Position numbers and translations under genes: made by a program. Below are positions 44,527-55,829 of a stretch of 64,000 nucleotides of DNA, piece after piece (the stretch's first letter is position 1; every line of letters starts with the position of its first letter). Under the pieces are notes generated by a model that worked only from the letters and a program-made list of their open reading frames with translations, was not told the DNA's origin and searched no databases. Source of the DNA: Pontederia crassipes (Eukaryota > Streptophyta > Magnoliopsida > Commelinales > Pontederiaceae); assembly GCA_030549335.1 (NCBI GenBank), contig CM060186.1:21877189-21941188 (forward strand). Direction: 5' to 3'.

Positions 44527-44562
44527 ACACTGAGGACAGTGTCTAGTTCAAGCTTGGGGGAG
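44527..44562 (+). other. AGGA-loop hairpin with polypurine-like tract, element C (internal copy)
   Basis: ACACTG-AGGA-CAGTGT (44527-44542), a perfect 6-bp stem, is followed by AAGCTTGGGGGAG (44550-44562). Same arrangement as 27305-27342 in element B. Confidence 0.85.
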
Positions 44563-45041
44563 TTTGCATTTCATGCATTGCATATTTCTTTCTGTTTATT
44601 TGCTTATGTTTGCATCTATTTATAAAAAAATCCAAAAAAAAATTGAAAATTTTGAAAATTTTCTAAAAAATACCATTGCATGCATTTATTTTTGCTACCA
44701 TCTTACAAACTCTTGTCTTACTGTTTTAATTATCTTTTAGTAAAAGTTCAAAGACATGTCGTTAATTGATAAAATTTGAATGCTTTTCTTTCTTATCACT
44801 TGCTATTTTAGCATCAAACTTATGGACTATGTGCCTATGCTAAGTAGAATTATGAATGACTAGACGACAAAATCATATTCATGCCTTTTTATTTCTTTTA
44901 AGTCTTGATAGTAGTAGCCTTCTTATTGACCATATCAAGTACTTTTTGAGCTTATAAAAAAGAAGGGTTAGTTAAACCCCAACAAATAATTATGTTAAAT
45001 AAAATAAATAAAAAAATGAATAAAGTTATGTGTAGGTACAA

Positions 45042-45190
45042 AAGTGTTATCCGGAACCAAGGTGTGTTCGGGTAATTAGATCCGTAGGGGTTCATGCCTG
45101 GCGACCTAAGGGCAACTGCTCTGGGATCCGTCGATCGAAAATCTGTTACATGGACCATCTTGTGGAATATGGAGAAGCACATGAGTACTG
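45042..45190 (+). other. Conserved non-coding 3' module, element C copy 1
   Basis: Contains TTATCCGGAACCAAGGTGTG, GGGTAATTAGATCCGTAGGG, CGACCTAAGGGCAACT, GTCGATCGAAA and ATATGGAGAAGCACATGAGT. It is nearly identical to the minus strand of 26688-26829 in element B. Confidence 0.8.
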
Positions 45191-45220
45191 AATCATGGCT
45201 AAGTTCGAACTCTTCATTCA

Positions 45221-45326
45221 GAACCTTGGTTGTTCGGGCAAGTAAACTCGAGGGGTGCCTTATCAGCTGTTGCCCTAAGGTCATCTGGTCTGGGAGTCAT
45301 CAGTCGAAAGCCCGCTACATGGATTT
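45221..45326 (+). other. Conserved 3' module, element C copy 2 (diverged)
   Basis: A direct, weaker copy of the preceding module: GAACCTTGGTTGTTCGGG, GAGGGGTGCC, CCTAAGGTCATCTGGTCTGG, AGTCGAAAG and CTACATGGA align in order. Where copy 1 has GATCC facing GGATC, this copy has ACTC facing GAGT, so a potential stem is kept by paired changes. Confidence 0.65.
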
Positions 45327-45652
45327 CCTTGTGCAATCCTGCTTGAAGATTAGAACTTTTAAAATGATTAAAAATAAAGATGAAAAATGAAAAGAAAAAG
45401 AAAAAGTTTTAAGCTCAATTAGTACTTATGTGTTCAATATTAATGCTATTATTTGATAGACAATTTATTTTTTCACAAGGCTGAATTTGAGATTGTTTAA
45501 ATTTGTGTAGCATTCAGAATCTCTATGAAGCTAAGTGCATGGAAAATGGTGAGATACTGAGTAGTAGGTGTGCAGAAGAACTGTGTGAGAAAATTAGTCA
45601 GTTAACAATGTGGAGGCTATGATGGAACTTTCTTGAGCCTTGCTTTGAATTT

Positions 45653-45691
45653 TTGGTTGAGGACAAGCAAAACTTTAAGCTTGGGGGAGTT
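45653..45691 (+). other. AGGA-loop hairpin and polypurine tract of element C (terminal copy)
   Basis: TTGGTTG-AGGA-CAAGCAA (45653-45670; one mismatch in the stem) is followed by AAGCTTGGGGGAG (45677-45689) directly before the 3' LTR. Confidence 0.85.
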
Positions 45692-47452
45692 TGATGCATG
45701 CAAAATACAACATATTTTAGTTAATTATTTTAATTAAATTTTCTGTAATATCATGGCATGCATCATTTTTAGTCACTTTTAATCGTAATTCCGGATTTAT
45801 CAATTTTAATTATTAAATTCTCTGAATATTTTAATTGTGGATGGATTAACTAAATTTTGATAATTATTTTGCAGGAAAAATCGAGATTAAAATGGATTGT
45901 GCTGTATCGGCCAAAATTTCAAAGAATTTATCATTACGGCCGAGATTAGGATGAAGAATTCATCATTACGGCCGAGATTTGGCTTTACACCCAAGTCGTT
46001 TTGGGCGAGATTCAAAAGGAGTAACAAATAATGATTTTATCTTTTGGGCGTAGCAAGATTAAATTCTTTCCTTACGGCCGAAATTCGAAGGAAGTAAAAG
46101 GGTTTATCTCTTTGGGAGTAAAGATAAAATAATTTCTTACGGCCGAGATTTCGAGGGGGTAATGGCAATGAAATCATCCGTTTGGCCGATATATGAAGGT
46201 GTAAAGATAAAATTGTTTGGGCGTAACAAGATTTGATTCTTTGTTTTGGCCGAGTTTATCTTTGGGCGTAACAAGATATATGAAGGTGTAAAGATAAGAA
46301 AGATTTATCTTTGGGCGTAATGATAAAAGAATTTATCTTTGGCCGAGTTTATCTCGTAAATTTAAAGTCAACCATACGATGTTACGGCCGAGATCAAATT
46401 GAAGGCCATCCGCACCCTATAAATACGTGAAGAATCCATCGTTTCAATTCGTGCTCTGAAGTTCAGGTTTACTTCCACGGAGAGTCGTGAGCTCTGCAGG
46501 CTACGATCAAGAGGAGAGAGGTGCGATGGCTGGAAGTTGATCGCGACCCTGATCAAGTCCGAGAAGCTGCCTGACTGTCTGCCCGTGATCCGAAGTTTCG
46601 ACTTTTGTCTATTTGGGTGTAATTCTTCCAATTATTATTATTTTGTTATTATCTCTCCAGAATTTCTAGGATGAACTCCATATTTTTATTTATTTCATGT
46701 TAGGAGATTATTATTGAAGGGAAACTATTTGGACCCTATATTATTTGTTTTAATCTTTTCTGATCAATTAGTTAATTGTGCTTAATGCTTTTGATTTAAT
46801 TATTTGGATTTCTGAGTTGAGTACTTACCAGTTTGTGGATTATTTAATTTCAGAATTCATTAATTAAATTAATTATTTTTATGTGAAATTAATAATTGAC
46901 ATAAATTTGATAACTAGTGTGTGGAGAATCAAGTTTATGTGGTCTGTTAATCTAACCAGTTTGTGGAGTGGTTAATAGTCTAGGATTTTCATATTAATGT
47001 ATCTTAATTTTAATCTTATCTGACGAATACCAGTTTGTGGGACTTTAGGTTTGATTAAATTGAAGGTAGTTTGATTTACCGGATTAAATAGCAGAATTAC
47101 CAGTTTGTGGACTCTGTGATGTTAATCTTGTAAATTAATAACTTGAGAAAATTTCTAATCCATCTTTAAAAATTAAATTTATCTTTTACGGTTCAAATAT
47201 TTATCCTGATCTATTTTCATCCTAAGGCCAAACTTCAACACCATTATCTTATTTTTATCTTAATTTCCTTATTTTATTTCATAAAACTTCTTTCCAAAAA
47301 TTCATGTTTTTCCTCTCTTATTAATTTATAAATCCAGATATTGAATTAATAATATTCCTCGTGGGTTCGACACTCTTACTCCTTTTTACTATATTACTTG
47401 AGCGACTAGTGCACTTGCTAGCAAATTTTATTGTTACAATTACAACGCATCA
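45692..47452 (+). repeat. 3' LTR of element C
   Basis: 1,761 bp, over 98% identical by eye to the 5' LTR. Followed by AGGAC, the target duplication. Confidence 0.95.
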
Positions 47453-47457
47453 AGGAC

Positions 47458-48884
47458 CCCGAAGAGGATATGGAAGAAGAAATAGAAATGGAACCACCAC
47501 CTGCCGGGGTAGAGCTGAAACACGCTCAAGGTCGTCGCCCCTCCGATGGTCTATCCTCTCCGCTGCTAAAGCAAAAAGAGAAAACTCAACAACAGAAAGG
47601 TAAGAAACCTCAAAATGTGATCACTTCTAATACACTTCTTCCAGTACAGGAGCGATGCCCGGGCCGAGGGGGTCTCGAGCTCAACACACAAAGTTGGTAA
47701 TATGGAACTGCATAGGCACTTTTTGTAGCAAGGTCCGGGAGCACCTCTCTGACATCATCCGATAGAACTAACTGGATTTTCTAGTTCTCCTATAAACACA
47801 CATTGTCTCGTCGCGTTCACAACAAGTCATCCGTTAGATTGACCCATGTTGGCGAGGGGTTTTTTTGAACTTGGCACTGGCCACTCCTACTTGCTTGGAG
47901 CAGGAAGAACACCAAAGTTACTGTGGTAAGCCAGGAACCACAATTCCTTCATGTCATTGTTACCTTCAACAATTTTTCTTTTTTGCTTACTTGTGTCTAT
48001 GCAAGCACCTTCCCTAGTGTGAGAACTACACTCTGTTCTCTGCCCTCCCTTCGACGACATACCATGGATGGTCGTCAATGATTTTAACTCGATCACCTCT
48101 CAAATGGAAAAAGTTGGTGGTAGGCCTTTCTCATGCACCAGATCCATCCTCTCTCTCACTGGACTTATGGCCTCACAGGGGTTTCTCGACGTTCCTAGCA
48201 ACGACTCTCTCCTCACATGGACAAACAACCACAGTGGAACAATCAGGGTTCGTTGCAGACTTGATCGTGTCTTCATAAATTCCCACTGGTTACATAATTT
48301 CCCGAATATATCTCTTAAATCTCTAATTAGATGTTGCTCTGATCATTCACATTTACTTGTTGAAATTGATCTGCCTAGAGAAAAACAAAAAAAACTTTAA
48401 ATTTGAACAAATTTTGTTAGAATATGAAGAACCACATAAAATTATTCGACGGGCATGGACTCACTGACCCCTGAACAAGGATCCTCTCAGGCACTAATGA
48501 TAATTAAGAAGAATATATTAAATGGAATCGAAAGCAGCTAGATTCCCTTGAACTCAAACTGCAAGAGACTAAAAAAGAAATGAGCATCATGGAAGAAAAA
48601 GATAATGATGTAGGTCTAAATAACAACTCTTTGCTTAAGTTACAATCCCTCTACCACCTGCACGCGGCCTTGCTTTGCCAAATCACATTGAAATAGTGGA
48701 GCAAATCACGAGTTAAATGATTAGAACACGGAGACAAGAATTCACATTTTTTTCACCTATCTACCATTATTAGACATAAAAGAAACTTAATCAATGAGCT
48801 TACAACCCCTGTGACCCAACCAACAAGATTACAAATGACAATAATATCCTTTAAGCCTTTGCAAAATACTACATGGATCTGCGG
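47458..48884 (+). pseudogene. LINE ORF1 end and ORF2 endonuclease
   Basis: 47458-47699 is the acidic, then basic tail of ORF1 (EEDMEEEIEMEPPPAGV), in a frame compatible with the part before 36862. ORF2 begins at about 47700 with VIWNCIGT and a decayed LDFLVLL*TH, the APE endonuclease start. 48068-48400 gives the endonuclease end (VVNDFNSIT, LLTWTNNHSGTIRVRCRLDR, SDHSHLLVEID). 48700-48800 continues into EHGDKN and FFHLSTIIRHKRN, the linker before RT. There are several stops and frame changes. The endonuclease nicks target DNA to prime LINE reverse transcription. Confidence 0.85.
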
Positions 48885-48889
48885 GGTCT

Positions 48890-50246
48890 TGGAGGATCAT
48901 AAGGCACCAAGAAGAGGGTGAATTGGTATTTAAACCGAAAATACTGATTTTATGAAAATCATCGTGGAAGCTTAAAATCGATACATTAATGTTAAATCAA
49001 CACAATAGTAATCATATCACATGCATAATAAAGTAGGGAGAAGAAGGAGAGAAAAGATAAACACAAGATGCACGATAGTTTATTGACGAGGTTCGGCCAC
49101 ACTTTGGCCTACGTTCTCGCTTCGACTTCTCGACTTCGAGACCGTCGAAGATTTCACTAACACCATTCCTTTATTTTAAGTAGGGCAAGGAAGAAATCAT
49201 TTACAACTTTTGCTTTTTCTTCTTTTTAAGAGGTAAGACACACCTCTTTCACTCGTAGGCTTTCACTTGTCATTTCTTCACTCAAGAGGTAAGACACAAC
49301 CTCTTTTCACTCATATCTAAACAAACTATTAAAATATCACAAGAGCACTACACAATCTCTCTTTTACAATTTGGAACCTCACACAAGAGTAAGAGAGAAA
49401 GAAATGAAATATTTACAATTTGAAGTTCAAATAGACTTTTCAAATGTTCTTCTCACTTTTTCTTGGAAGTCTTAATCATTCCTACACCTTTGGGTCCTTT
49501 TTTATAGACTTCTTAACTCCATTTATCATTTGGGTCTTGTTTCCTAATTTTTAGGCCAAAATATGATAGTTATCGTGAATTCTGCGCGTTGACCAATCAA
49601 CGATCCTGCACTATTTTAACCATAACTTTTTACATAGCTATCCAAATGAGATAATGTTTTATTCTATGAAAAGATAACAAAATTATCTATAACTATGATA
49701 TTCATCATTCATCCAAAATCTAATGAGTTCATAGTCAAATATTAATTCAAATTTCAGTATACAAAATTGTCTATTTCAAATAAATATTTTGGACCTTTAC
49801 TCTTTTATATATAAATTTTCATACCAGTATTCAAATGAGACGATATTTAATTCTATGAAAAACTAACAACATTATACATAATTTTTATGTCACTCTCTTG
49901 ATCCAAATCTCATGATAGAATACTCAACTATTTAGTGCAAGTTTAGCACATAAAATAAACTTCAAATTTAACTTTTTGAGCTTTACTTAAACATACCATT
50001 TTATGTGATTGTCCAAATGAGGTGATTCTTGATTCTCTAAAAAGATAATAGAATTATCTATAACTTTTATATTCACCCATTAATATAAATCTCATGGGAA
50101 CATAAACAAATATTAATTAAAAGTTTAATGCATGAAGCAATTCATTTCTATTTAAACTTTTTCAACATTTTAAATATAAATATAATCTTTCGAGGTTTGT
50201 ATTATTAAAACATAATTATATAGAGCATAAAAACTTTGCTCCAACA
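48890..50246. mobile_element. Solo LTR (D) inserted in LINE ORF2
   Basis: 1,357 bp, TGGAGGATCATAAGG...GCTCCAACA, flanked by the 5-bp duplication GGTCT (48885-48889 and 50247-50251). LINE sequence resumes on the far side. There is no internal region, so it is either a solo LTR left by recombination or a very small non-autonomous element. The minus strand, which starts TGTTGGAGCAAAG, is related to 27800-28515 inside element B. A CG-rich patch with TTCGACTTCTCGACTTCGAG lies at about 49119-49140. Confidence 0.8.
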
Positions 50247-50251
50247 GGTCT

Positions 50252-50515
50252 ATCAAGCATACCAAGTATCCCTCTCAGATTGGTCAAATCTTCCCTGTAT
50301 CTCTGCCACCTATCATGATTCCCTCACGGCTCCCGTCACATCTAAGGAGATCAAGGATGCTTTCTAGAGTATGCCTTTAGGTAAGGCCCCAGGCCCGGAT
50401 GGATACACTATGGAGTTTTACAAGATCTACTAGCCCATTGTTGGCCAAACCATTACAAATGAAATCCTTACATTTTTTTCAACTAGGAATCTGCCACCCG
50501 AATGGTGCTACACTG
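50252..50515 (+). pseudogene. LINE ORF2 reverse transcriptase start
   Basis: MPLGKAPGPDGYTMEFYKI followed by LPPEW are typical first blocks of the plant L1 reverse transcriptase. Stops occur (AF*SM, IY*PI). Homology ends at about 50515, with the catalytic FADD region missing, so the LINE is 3'-truncated or interrupted again. Confidence 0.85.
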
Positions 50516-53500
50516 GGCTTTACATAAATGAGTTTTATATTATTATACTTGATGAATGCCACTGTGAATTTATTTCACGTGAATAGAAGTTATATACTAG
50601 TTATTATGTATTTTATATTGTATACTATGTAGTTTATTAAATGTAAAATGAGAACAAAGTCTTCGTGCTTATAAGAACATGTGCTATGTTAATTTAGAAG
50701 TTGATTGGTGATTTTATGTAACTATATACACAATTATATGTTATATGAATAGGTGCCATGTACACTCATAAAGTGATTTAATTGCTATGCGTGCAATTAT
50801 CTATTACAAGACAATTATATGTGAACCAATTTAAATGTCATATGAATCAAATTGTGAAATCACACCACCATTTGAATTCACAGGGTCCATCTCTAGAATC
50901 CATCAACCTCATCGACATGGTCGACATATATCTCAAAAGGATGCCTCTATCCAGATGGTGATATGACATGTACAGTATACAAGATTCATGCGTCCAAGGA
51001 TTCATGATTGGTACATTGATGTCTCATTCTTATGAATGTTATGATGATTGACATATAAGTGTATAGATGTTTTTCGTATCTTATGACATGATGAAAGTTT
51101 GAATTGCTTATAATTTATTGTTATATCATATATGCTAAAATAAAGTAGTAAACATTTTTCAAGTACAAAGAAATAATTTTTAATTTTATTTTATTCAAAT
51201 GGAATATGTGATAACACATAGGTTATAAATTTTTGACTTAGCTTTGGTTGCTCATATTGTCATTCTCAATATTTTTTAGATTAGTAGACTGACCATGCTT
51301 GGTGATTCTCTATTAGGATTGAAAGCACTTTGGTGAGAGACGTATATGGGCCTTAGGTTTTTTGAGTCCCTTTGAGAGGACTAAAGAGAAGTGTTTTGGG
51401 TGCATATTATTATAACAAAATAGAAAGTTTCTTTGTGATAAGTGATACTAGTTTTATATAAGTAAAGAGTATCTATTGCTACTTGCACTCAATGATATAA
51501 TATCATATTGCGTAGTTTGGATATCCTAATCATTATATTTTCTAAGTGAATTATAACACGTTTCCGCAAATTATATAAGATTACATGTATTAGGTCGCGA
51601 CCCACAAATTAAACCAATAAGAACATATATTTATCACATTCATGAATATGCATGGTATATAACTTGTCATTGCATTTCTATGCATTTTTTCTAATTTTTT
51701 TTGTTAAATATTTTAAATATATTTTCCTATAAAACTATTTAAAAATTCAATTCAAACTTAAGATTTACAAATTAACAACATTATTTTTGTTCGAGCAAAA
51801 TTTTTATGCACTTTCAAATTATACCTTGATGATACAAATTTTGAATAATTAAAGTTTATTTAAAGTGTGCAAGTTTTTAATCGGAATGATTTATTTTTAT
51901 GTACTGATCTTTAAGTCTATATTTGAATACAAACTTTATAGGTCGATGAGAATATTAAGACTTAGTTCATTTGGACAATTATGTATAAAAAGTTAGGTCC
52001 ATTAGAAATAGCGGGCAATCTCTCTAAGAAGAGAACACTTGCTCCATAAGTTGACAAGTGCAACGACTAGTCAAAACAGATGTCCATTAGGAAGAGTGAA
52101 CATCCATTCTAATATTATAAAGTATAAAATGACTAGTTTTGAGTAACAAAATGTTAGGGGAAAGGTTGTATGGTATAAAAGAGGTACAAAACTCTTTAAT
52201 GAGGCTAAAACTTATGAGAAAAAAGTTGGACAAATACTTGTGTGCATTTAAGAAGTCATATTGAACTCAGAATTATAAATCTTGTAATGCTTCTCTTTTG
52301 CTCTCTTGTGTGAAATTCTAATTGTAAAATATAAATTAAAGAGTGATGTCGTGATTTTCTAATAATGCTTTAGTTTATGAGTAATAAAAGGTTGTATATC
52401 TATTCTTAAGAACAGAAAAGTGTAGATAAAAACTTTCGAAGAGGAAAGATTAAGGTGGAGAAGAATGTGGTCTAAATAAAATGTTCCTTACATTATTTGG
52501 AATCAAAGAAGTATGCTAATAGAATATTCGATCGAGGTTGAAAAGTCGGAATGGGGCTGACCTCATTGACAAATCTCTCGCCTTCATGTTTGCTCTTTCT
52601 CCCTTCACCTTCTTATTATAGTATGTTTATGATTTGTGCATTATTGTTGTGTTATTTAAGTTTCACGAATAAATTTTGTACATCCACGATTTAGTCTACA
52701 AAATTAATTTTCTCGTTAAAACACACTTCACTCATGTTGATGTCTTGTGATGTAACAATATTTTATATTTATGTCTCTTTATTTTATCTAAACAGTTGTT
52801 GAAATTAAACTATCAAATTAGATTTTTAATTGAAATAAGAGTTTAGCACAATGCTGTGCAACTTCACTCGAAGATCGAGAAGTCACGAGTTCTAATCCCA
52901 CAATACGATGTATGTGCACTTTGTTTTTAGTTTTTATTTTGTGGAATCCATCACTCGAACTCATGATTCTTAGTTTGTGTTGCCAATTTGCCTTTTATGT
53001 CCGATGGTACCATATGACAATGAGATATCACATATGGAGAAAATTGATATTAGGAATGATTTTTTGTGTGTATTTTTCATGCTAAAGAAAACTCACATTG
53101 ATTATGAGACAAAATAATTAAAATTTTACATTAATTATGAGAAATATTACATAAAATTATTGAACAAATATATTAATTATTTATAAATCATTGTAACTTT
53201 GTAAGTTAGGTGCATAATTAATAAGAGATATAAGAATAAATTTAGTTTTAAAATAAAAAAAACATATACCCTAACCATTAATTGACTACTAGTAATGTAA
53301 TAATGTTAACATATATAAATGATAAATAATATGTGTTAATAATTAAAAAAACAAGAGGTTTTATTACTAGGAGGATCACAAGCTTTTACTTCCATAAGTG
53401 GGTACTCCAACTTCTTCTCAGTCCTATCTTTCAACTTTATTTTATAACTAAACATTGTTCCAACTATTAATTTATTTCACTAATTATCTTTCTATTGGAT

Positions 53501-53517
53501 ATAAACAGTTTTTTGAT
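50516..53517. other. AT-rich region without recognised gene
   Basis: No long open frames on either strand. Apart from a tRNA-like SINE candidate at 52843-52905, I see no element ends. Parts such as 52010-52330 (a short GC-richer stretch, then TTGCTCTCTTGTGTGAAATTC) have the look of an LTR, but no partner copy is in the window. Confidence 0.4.
52843..52905 (+). repeat. tRNA-like sequence, possible SINE head
   Basis: TAGCACAATGCTG resembles a pol III A box (TAGCTCAATGGT) and AGTTCTAATCCC a B box (GGTTCGAATCC), spaced about 40 bp apart, with a GATCGAGA-like anticodon arm between. A full tRNA cloverleaf does not form. No poly-A tail or target duplication was found. Confidence 0.35.
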
Positions 53518-53942
53518 CAATTGGCTTATGTCACAAGTCATTAAAAGATATAATTATAAACACTAAAATAATAATTAAAAATAAATTAAAAAATAACGAA
53601 GGGGCTCGGATGAAACACTGTCGGTGCTCGAGTGACCGGAGGGAGGGGCGGAAAAGGGGGATGTCGGCTGCAAATGGGGCCAACGCCCCCCTTTTTCGTG
53701 CTTGTCGACATTGAGCCCCTCCACGAACTTGTTGGCAAGTGTGAAAAAAGGAGACATATGCGAGCTTGCACAAAGAAGGGCGAACGCCTCCCTTTTCGTC
53801 TGGCTTCCTTCGGTCGGCTCACCAACACTGAGAGGGAGAAGGAGACCACTTTTTATTTTTTAAAAATATATTTTATAACAATTAAATTATTATTTTTTTT
53901 TGTATTTTTTCTTTTCAAATAATTTGTCACATAAGTCAATTG
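53518..53942. mobile_element. Small inverted-repeat element with GC-rich core
   Basis: The ends CAATTGGCTTATGTCACAAG and, inverted, CAATTGACTTATGTGACAAA make terminal repeats of about 25 bp. They continue into AT-rich arms that enclose a sharply GC-rich core (53595-53850). The core is open on both strands for 60-96 codons but matches no domain. I found no target duplication, so the superfamily is unknown. Confidence 0.6.
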
Positions 53943-54572
53943 TCCCAGAAACTACCTACATTCGATCTAAAGGATACTTAGTGAAACAATTGAATAGTTA
54001 GAGGAAGTCTAGTTACAAAGTAAAATGAAAAAAAAATAAGAAAGATGATAAAATTGAAGGAAATTTAGTGAAATATACCTTTCTTGACTCGACAATAGAA
54101 GATATTTTAGTTCAAAATAATATGAATCCTCCTTCAAGGCAAGGGGTCAAAACTTTTTTCTTTTGTGTTGTAATTAGGCAAAAATAATTTAAATTAGGGA
54201 TAAAGTTGAACATGTAATAGAACTATGCATGTTTATGTTTTAAAGAAGTAAAAAATAATGGACTTAAGTGAATAATTTTGTACTTGATCATGCAGTATAA
54301 GGAAATGAACAAATATTTTTTAATCAGAATTTTCGTTCGTGTCGTGTTCTTTGTTTGGTTGAAAAAGAATACTTTGTTCGTGTAACAACACGCTTCTGAT
54401 CAAGAGAGAGGACGCAAGAAATGCAAGCTGCCAACCGTAAGGGCAATTGTGTAATTGGCGATCCGCAAAGCTGCACGCGTCGATGCCACCGCCTGCAACC
54501 GCTTTCGAAATTAGAATATCTCCCTCGCTGCCATTTCACCACAGCGGGACGCCGCCGTCGCCTCGCCGCGCC
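53943..54572. other. Region 5' of the aminotransferase gene
   Basis: AT-rich until about 54420, then GC-rich 5' leader. No other gene. The frame of exon 1 is open upstream to 54447, but the normal N-terminus starts at 54573. Confidence 0.5.
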
Positions 54573-55829
54573 ATGGCATCTTTGATGGCTGCTGTTCTTG
54601 GGGCTTTCCTCCGCGGAGCCCACCGTCCTCCGGCTATCGCGGGAGTACGATCGATGACTTCGTGGTGGAGGAGCGTCGAACCGGCGCCGAAGGACCCGAT
54701 CCTCGGCGTCACGGAGGCGTTCCTCGCCGATCCCAGTCCCGATAAAGTTAATCTCGGAGTGGTAATCCCGTCGCTCTTGGTTCATTGGGTCTGCGAAAGA
54801 TGTGACCTCTTGGTTGCTGAGCTGAGAAAAGGACTCATCCTTTGTGTTTGATTTTTTTTTTTTTTTTTTTTTTGCAGGGTGCTTATCGCGACGACAATGG
54901 GAAGCCCGTGGTCCTCGATTGCGTCAGGGAAGCTGAACGGCGTATCGTTGGAAAGCTAAACATGTGTGCTCTTTCACTGCTCTCTTTTGTTCTTGACCAA
55001 CATTTTACTCCTTTTGTTTATTCCTAAGCAGTATGTTGTCTGTCTTATCGTTGTAATGAGCAGCATTCTTTTGTGTCTGGTGTGAGCATAATGGAACTCT
55101 TCAAAGGATCAGAGTTTTCCTCCAGGAAATTTGTCTGGTTATCATTGGGCAAACATATTGATAACACTTTTTTCCTCGTGTTAACCATGGTATCAACAAG
55201 CTCATTGCACCCTGACTAACCTTGTTTGAGATATAGCTCTTCCAATAGTGACGTAGTTCGACCAAGTCATCTCTTTTTTTTCATGGGTTCAATTTGACCA
55301 AACAATTGTTGTGATATTTAACTCTAAAAGAGAGAGAGAGAAGTCACTCGATAAATTAATTGAGAGGGCAAGAGTGTGGATCATTTCCTCTGGATTTATT
55401 TCAGTACTGTCAAAATTTTGCAACATTTAGGTTTGGCAGAAATCTCACCATGAAGATAATAAACACATATGCTAAGCATGACCATGTAAACTCTTATGGA
55501 GAAAATATGAATATGAGGTCTTGCATATCCAGGTTATGGACTCATGCCCAATGTATTTGGACTAGACAATATAGATTCACTTATATGTTAAAGACTAATT
55601 TTTACTAGCTCCTATTAGGAACTTTTGAATTTTCTATCAAAAAATTCTGGCAGCTTGCAGAAATCAGAACTGGAAATGTTGTAAAATGAACCACTACAAG
55701 AAAGACGAACATAATGGAGAAGAAACAAACAATTTTCGTGGTTGAAAATAAAGAAAGAGCATAGATATAAAGTGTTTTAGTCATTGTTATGTAGTACCTA
55801 ACTGACCAACCTACTGAAAATGGAAACAT

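Larger units (their letters stand above)
36863..47452 (+). mobile_element. LTR element C: Athila-type, gag and ATHILA ORF but no pol
   Basis: LTRs 36863-38626 and 45692-47452 flank a tRNA-Asp primer site, a leader full of ACGGCCG words, an intact gag, a second ACGGCCG-word zone, an ATHILA ORF-1-type frame, a duplicated conserved 3' module and a polypurine tract. Protease, RT, RNase H and integrase are completely absent between gag (ends 41622) and the ATHILA frame (starts 42764). The target duplication is AGGAT (36858-36862) and AGGAC (47453-47457), one mismatch. The LTRs show about 25-30 substitutions in 1.76 kb, mostly transitions, so it moved recently with enzymes supplied by another element. 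Confidence 0.93.
23200..50515 (+). mobile_element. Old L1-type LINE, split by three large insertions
   Basis: Four plus-strand pieces in the right order add up to one degenerate plant L1 element: about 23200-23956 (5' region and ORF1 start), 35927-36862 (ORF1 middle with zinc knuckle), 47458-48884 (ORF1 end and ORF2 endonuclease) and 50252-50515 (start of ORF2 RT). The gaps are exactly the LTR elements A, C and D. Across the C insertion the ORF1 reading frame is compatible on the two sides. The 5' start is approximate. After 50515 the RT homology stops, so the rest of RT and the 3' end are missing here. Confidence 0.8.

Noticed and set aside
44952-45284. Open frame on the minus strand of element C resembling one on the plus strand of 26581-26796 in element B (both contain FRSTDPR and VALRS).
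   Set aside because: Both lie antisense to the conserved 3' module. Changes between them fall at all codon positions, and the B copy shifts frame and ends early. Nucleotide conservation of a non-coding module explains the similarity better than a conserved protein.
54447-54572. N-terminal extension of the aminotransferase from an earlier in-frame ATG at 54447.
   Set aside because: The ATG at 54573 gives the usual targeting peptide and family length; the upstream part has no counterpart I know of.
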